NCBI GenBank assembly: GCA_964540815.1
Contig: CAZIOH010000152.1
Span: 1-8,420, forward strand
Length of the DNA: 8,420 bases
Direction: 5' to 3'
Source: CAZIOH01 sp964540815
GTDB taxonomy: Bacteria > Myxococcota_A > Polyangia > Fen-1088
Shown here: positions 5,846 through 8,420 of the stretch, one piece after another
Layout of the letters: each line of letters begins with the position of its first letter
Position numbering within the stretch: position 1 is the first letter of the stretch
Translations under genes and position numbers: made by a program
The notes under the pieces: model-generated
Told to the model about the DNA's origin: nothing
What the model saw: the letters and a program-made list of their open reading frames with translations, nothing else
Databases searched by the model: none

Positions 5846-7297
5846 ATGCGTGGAAGGATGACGATGGCTTTGGGTGTTCTGGCGTGCGCGCTGCTCGGCG
5901 CGTGCGGAATGGAAAAGGACGACTCCTCGAATCCGGAGCAGATCTCGCGCGTGGACAGCGCCCTGTCCGCCACGACGAATGCCTCCGGCACCGCGGAGAG
6001 CTTTCACCTCACGGGCACCATCGATCGAAGCAATCCCTTCTTCCTGGCGCTGGGGGCGAATCCGCGAACCTGTGAGACCTGCCACGCCGCGAGCCAGGGG
6101 TGGACGCTGTCGGCCCGGGCGGTGAGCCAGCTCTTCGCCGAGAGCGGAGGGCTGGCCCCCCTGTTCTTGCCGCACGACACGGGCAGCTCGCCCACCGCCG
6201 ACCTGTCGACCGAGGCGGCCCGCCGCGCGGCCTTCGGACCGACCCTGCTGCGTCGCGGGCTCATCCGCTTCCCGCGCACCCTGCCGGCCACCGCCGAGTT
6301 CACCGTCACCGAGGTCTTCGATCCGGCCGGCTTTGCCACCCCGGCCCAGATCACCAACTTTCGCCGTCCCACCCCCACGGCCAACGAAGCCAAGGTGGCG
6401 AACATCCTGTGGGCGTCTGGGCCGGGCGATGTGGCCACGGCCGTCGCCGGGGTGGTCGGGGGCGCGGCGCGCTTTCACGAGCAACGTCCGGACGCGGTCC
6501 CCGTCGACCAGGTCAACGCCGCTCGGGATTTCCAGCTCGGGCTCTTCTTCGCGCAGACCGTGGACAACGACGCTGGTCCGCTCGACGCGGACGGCGCGAC
6601 CGGTGGCCCCAGCAACCTGGCCACTCAGCCCTTTCACGTCGGCATCAACGACATCCAGGGGCTCGACCCCGCCGGGCAGCCCTTCACGCGGAAGGTGTTC
6701 GACCTCTTCGACGCGTGGAGCCTGGAAGCTCAGCGCCACCCACATCACGACGGCGATGGCTGCGACGAAAGTGGCTTCAGCGACGCCACCCAAGCTCACG
6801 GCGATCACCGCGATCGCCGCACGGCGGCGCGGGCCGCCATCTATCGCGGCCAGGAGCTCTTCAACCGCAAGGAGTTCGACATCACCGGCGTCCACGGGAT
6901 CAACGATCTGCTCGGGCAGACCACCGTGCGCGGGACCTGCAGCACCTGCCACAACACGCCCAACGTCGGGGGACACTCGGTCTTCCGCATGTTCGATGTC
7001 GGCACCGCGGACGCCCCCAACTGTGGGCCCGAGTTGCCGCTGTTGACGCTGCAAAACAAGACCACCGGTGCCACTCGCCAGGTCTGCGACATGGGACGCG
7101 GCGGGACCGGCGTGTGGGCGGATGTTGGGAGCTTCCGAGCGCCCCCGCTGCGGGGACTCGCGAGCCGTGCGCCCTACTTCCACGACGGGCAAGCGAAGGA
7201 CATCGCGCAGGTCATCGCGTACTTCAACGCGCGCTTCGACATCCGGCTCGACCGACATCAGCGCCGCGACCTCGAGGCATTCCTGCGCGCGCTCTGA
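5846..7297 (+). CDS. Lipoprotein di-heme cytochrome c peroxidase/MauG-like protein
   Basis: This is a 483-residue exported c-type cytochrome. Residues 1-20 form a lipoprotein signal: basic start, hydrophobic ALGVLACALLGAC, lipobox LGAC with C20, then a charged, Ser-rich linker. Two heme-binding motifs are present: CETCH (76-80) and CSTCH (365-369). The segment after the second heme (SFRAPPLRGLASRAPYFHDG, 429-448, then an FNARF-containing helix) is typical of the di-heme cytochrome c peroxidase/MauG family. The first heme domain (NPFFLALGANPRTCETCH) resembles a subgroup of long uncharacterised homologues. A His/Asp-rich insert at 297-325 has five His and several Asp residues. C393 and C414 could form a disulfide. 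It probably works in the periplasm, anchored to a membrane, in electron transfer, peroxide reduction or oxidation of a partner; peroxidase activity is not shown by sequence alone. No partner gene such as a methylamine dehydrogenase is adjacent. Confidence 0.9.
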   Translation: MRGRMTMALGVLACALLGACGMEKDDSSNPEQISRVDSALSATTNASGTAESFHLTGTIDRSNPFFLALGANPRTCETCHAASQGWTLSARAVSQLFAESGGLAPLFLPHDTGSSPTADLSTEAARRAAFGPTLLRRGLIRFPRTLPATAEFTVTEVFDPAGFATPAQITNFRRPTPTANEAKVANILWASGPGDVATAVAGVVGGAARFHEQRPDAVPVDQVNAARDFQLGLFFAQTVDNDAGPLDADGATGGPSNLATQPFHVGINDIQGLDPAGQPFTRKVFDLFDAWSLEAQRHPHHDGDGCDESGFSDATQAHGDHRDRRTAARAAIYRGQELFNRKEFDITGVHGINDLLGQTTVRGTCSTCHNTPNVGGHSVFRMFDVGTADAPNCGPELPLLTLQNKTTGATRQVCDMGRGGTGVWADVGSFRAPPLRGLASRAPYFHDGQAKDIAQVIAYFNARFDIRLDRHQRRDLEAFLRAL

Positions 7298-7305
7298 TCT
7301 CGTCG

Positions 7306-7318
7306 GCCCGAGCCGGGC
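7306..7318. terminator. Small hairpin between convergent genes
   Basis: GCCCG (7306-7310) and CGGGC (7314-7318) pair around a three-base loop in the 25-bp gap between the stop codons of the cytochrome gene (+) and the glycosylase gene (-). Its position suits a shared bidirectional terminator, but the stem is short and neither strand has a T-run. Confidence 0.3.
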
Positions 7319-7322
7319 GTGG

Positions 7323-8363
7323 TCAGGTGGGCGCGCGCCTCACTCGACCTGGCGACCGCGAGCGCGCTCGTGCCCGAGGTTCACCGGCTCCGGCCGGTGG
7401 CGGCGGCGACCCGACGGCGGCCGTGACCTTCGCCGCCGCGGGCGCTCCCGCGGGATCGGCTCGGGGCGGACCAGCATCGGTAACGGTGGGGGTCGCGGCC
7501 GCAGGCCCGGGCAGGCGGCGCCAGTCCACGAACAGATTGCGGGTGGCAGGCTGGCACGTCGGGCAGAAGCAGGCGTCGCCATCCCCCACCCGGACCGCTC
7601 GGATGGTGGTTCCACAGCGCGGGCAGGGCTTTCCGTCGCGTCCGCGCACCGCCAGGAAGTCCCGCACCTTGACCTCGATCGGCTCGCGGCGCCGGGCGAT
7701 CTCGGCGATCGCGCCGGCCAGCACGTCCCGGATGGCGGTGTAGAGCCGGTCCACGTCGGAGGCGGTCAACTTGCGCACCATGGTCTTCGGGTGGATCCCG
7801 GCCGCGAAGAGGATCTCGTCGGCGTAGGCATTGCCGATCGAGGCCAGGGCCGACTTGTCCATCATGAACATGCGAACCTGATCGCGCCGGCGCCTCACCA
7901 GATCGCCGAAGCGTGCGCGATCGAACCCGGGCGAGATCACGTCGATACCGAGGTTCCCGAACACCGGGATGCTCGACTCGTCGCTCGCGGCGGCGACGTA
8001 CACCTTCCCCATCCGCTTGTCGTCGAGGTAGCGCAGCTCGCTTCCGTCGGCGAAGCCGAGCGCGAACCCCATGGCCACCGGATCCTTGCTCCGCGAGGCC
8101 TCCTCCGGGCCGAGCAGCCGGTATTTCCCCACCAGCATGGCGTTGACGATCGCCACCCGATCCCCATCGAGCGCGAAGCGCAGGAAATGGCCGCGCCGCT
8201 CGACCGCCCGCACGGTTCGCCCGACCAGCGCCTCGGCAAACGGCATGGGCAACATCATGCGCAAGACCGTGGGATCCCCGGTCCGCGCCGATACGATCGC
8301 CTGGCCGACGAGGGCCCGCGACAGCTCGCTCGCGACGTACTCCAGGTCTGGAAGCTCGGGCAT
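7323..8363 (-). CDS. Fpg/MutM-family DNA glycosylase, divergent active site
   Basis: This is a 346-residue member of the formamidopyrimidine-DNA glycosylase family, whose classical members remove oxidised purines and cut the abasic site. The N-terminus MPELPD supplies the Pro nucleophile (P2) and catalytic Glu (E3); classical members usually read PELPE. The helix-two-turn-helix segment (MMDKSALASIGNAYADEILF, 167-186) keeps the DNA-contact Asn, N178. A zinc finger has C247/C250 and C267/C270. Two usually conserved residues differ: the beta-hairpin Lys of RRxKYLL is His (RRGHFL, H59), and the finger Arg before FYC aligns with Gly (GDGDACFC, G262). Residues from about 286 on are a 60-residue Pro/Ala/Arg-rich tail beyond the usual length of about 270. 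It could be a distinct Fpg/Nei subfamily with altered substrate choice, so I do not assign mutM. It converges with the cytochrome gene. No good Shine-Dalgarno sequence is seen; the start is set by the family N-terminus. Confidence 0.9.
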   Translation of the reverse strand: MPELPDLEYVASELSRALVGQAIVSARTGDPTVLRMMLPMPFAEALVGRTVRAVERRGHFLRFALDGDRVAIVNAMLVGKYRLLGPEEASRSKDPVAMGFALGFADGSELRYLDDKRMGKVYVAAASDESSIPVFGNLGIDVISPGFDRARFGDLVRRRRDQVRMFMMDKSALASIGNAYADEILFAAGIHPKTMVRKLTASDVDRLYTAIRDVLAGAIAEIARRREPIEVKVRDFLAVRGRDGKPCPRCGTTIRAVRVGDGDACFCPTCQPATRNLFVDWRRLPGPAAATPTVTDAGPPRADPAGAPAAAKVTAAVGSPPPPAGAGEPRARARSRSPGRVRRAPT

Positions 8364-8390
8364 CCCCCGAATCTGCCACAGAGGACGCGC

Positions 8391-8420
8391 CTTCGGCGCT
8401 CGCGGGGAGGGGAGGACCCC
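8391..8420. repeat. GC-rich palindromic intergenic repeat, copy 3 (cut by window end)
   Basis: This matches positions 5-34 at 29 of 30 bases, in the same orientation, and includes the complete left arm CGCGGGGAGGGG, the AGGA loop and the first CCCC of the right arm before the window stops. It lies 27 bp upstream of the glycosylase start codon, in that gene's promoter region. Confidence 0.75.

Noticed and set aside
1..8420. CRISPR array, tRNA, rRNA, insertion sequence or phage genes
   Set aside because: No regularly spaced repeats, no cloverleaf-like segment, no transposase or integrase motif and no phage structural gene could be seen on either strand.

Overview
The window is very GC-rich, densely coded bacterial chromosome. 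It carries six convincing protein genes, no RNA genes, no transposase and no CRISPR array. High GC, an isolated Roadblock-like protein, a lipoprotein di-heme cytochrome and dispersed GC-rich palindromes fit a myxobacterium-like (former Deltaproteobacteria) genome. That assignment is inference from style; no marker gene proves it.

Layout: positions 1-287 hold two copies of a palindromic intergenic repeat separated by about 100 bp that contains a small perfect hairpin; I see no gene there. A large multi-pass membrane protein of unknown function follows (288-1880). A 107-bp gap with the most AT-rich sequence in the window, a possible promoter and a strong ribosome binding site leads into a 168-residue Roadblock/LC7-like protein (1988-2494). 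After a 171-bp gap comes a tight same-strand cluster: dihydrolipoyl dehydrogenase lpdA (2666-4072), octanoyltransferase lipB (4056-4841, overlapping lpdA by 17 bp) and a SpoU/TrmH-family RNA methyltransferase (about 4871-5704). Next is a lipoprotein di-heme cytochrome c peroxidase/MauG-like protein (5846-7297). On the opposite strand, converging on it with a 25-bp gap, is an Fpg/MutM-family DNA glycosylase (7323-8363) with altered active-site residues and a long disordered tail. The window ends inside a third copy of the palindromic repeat (8391-8420), in the same orientation as the first.

How the genes work together: lpdA and lipB share a theme. LipB puts octanoyl, the precursor of lipoate, on the acyltransferase subunits of 2-oxoacid dehydrogenases or on glycine-cleavage H protein; Lpd is the E3 enzyme that reoxidises the resulting lipoyl arm. 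LipA, which would insert the sulfurs, is not in the window. The RNA methyltransferase appears to be carried along by transcriptional coupling. The membrane protein, Roadblock-like protein, cytochrome and glycosylase look like independent units.

I found no obviously new multi-gene system. The points most worth a second look are the palindromic repeat family at both ends, the non-canonical MutM, the LipB insertion next to its catalytic lysine, and the His/Asp-rich insert in the cytochrome.
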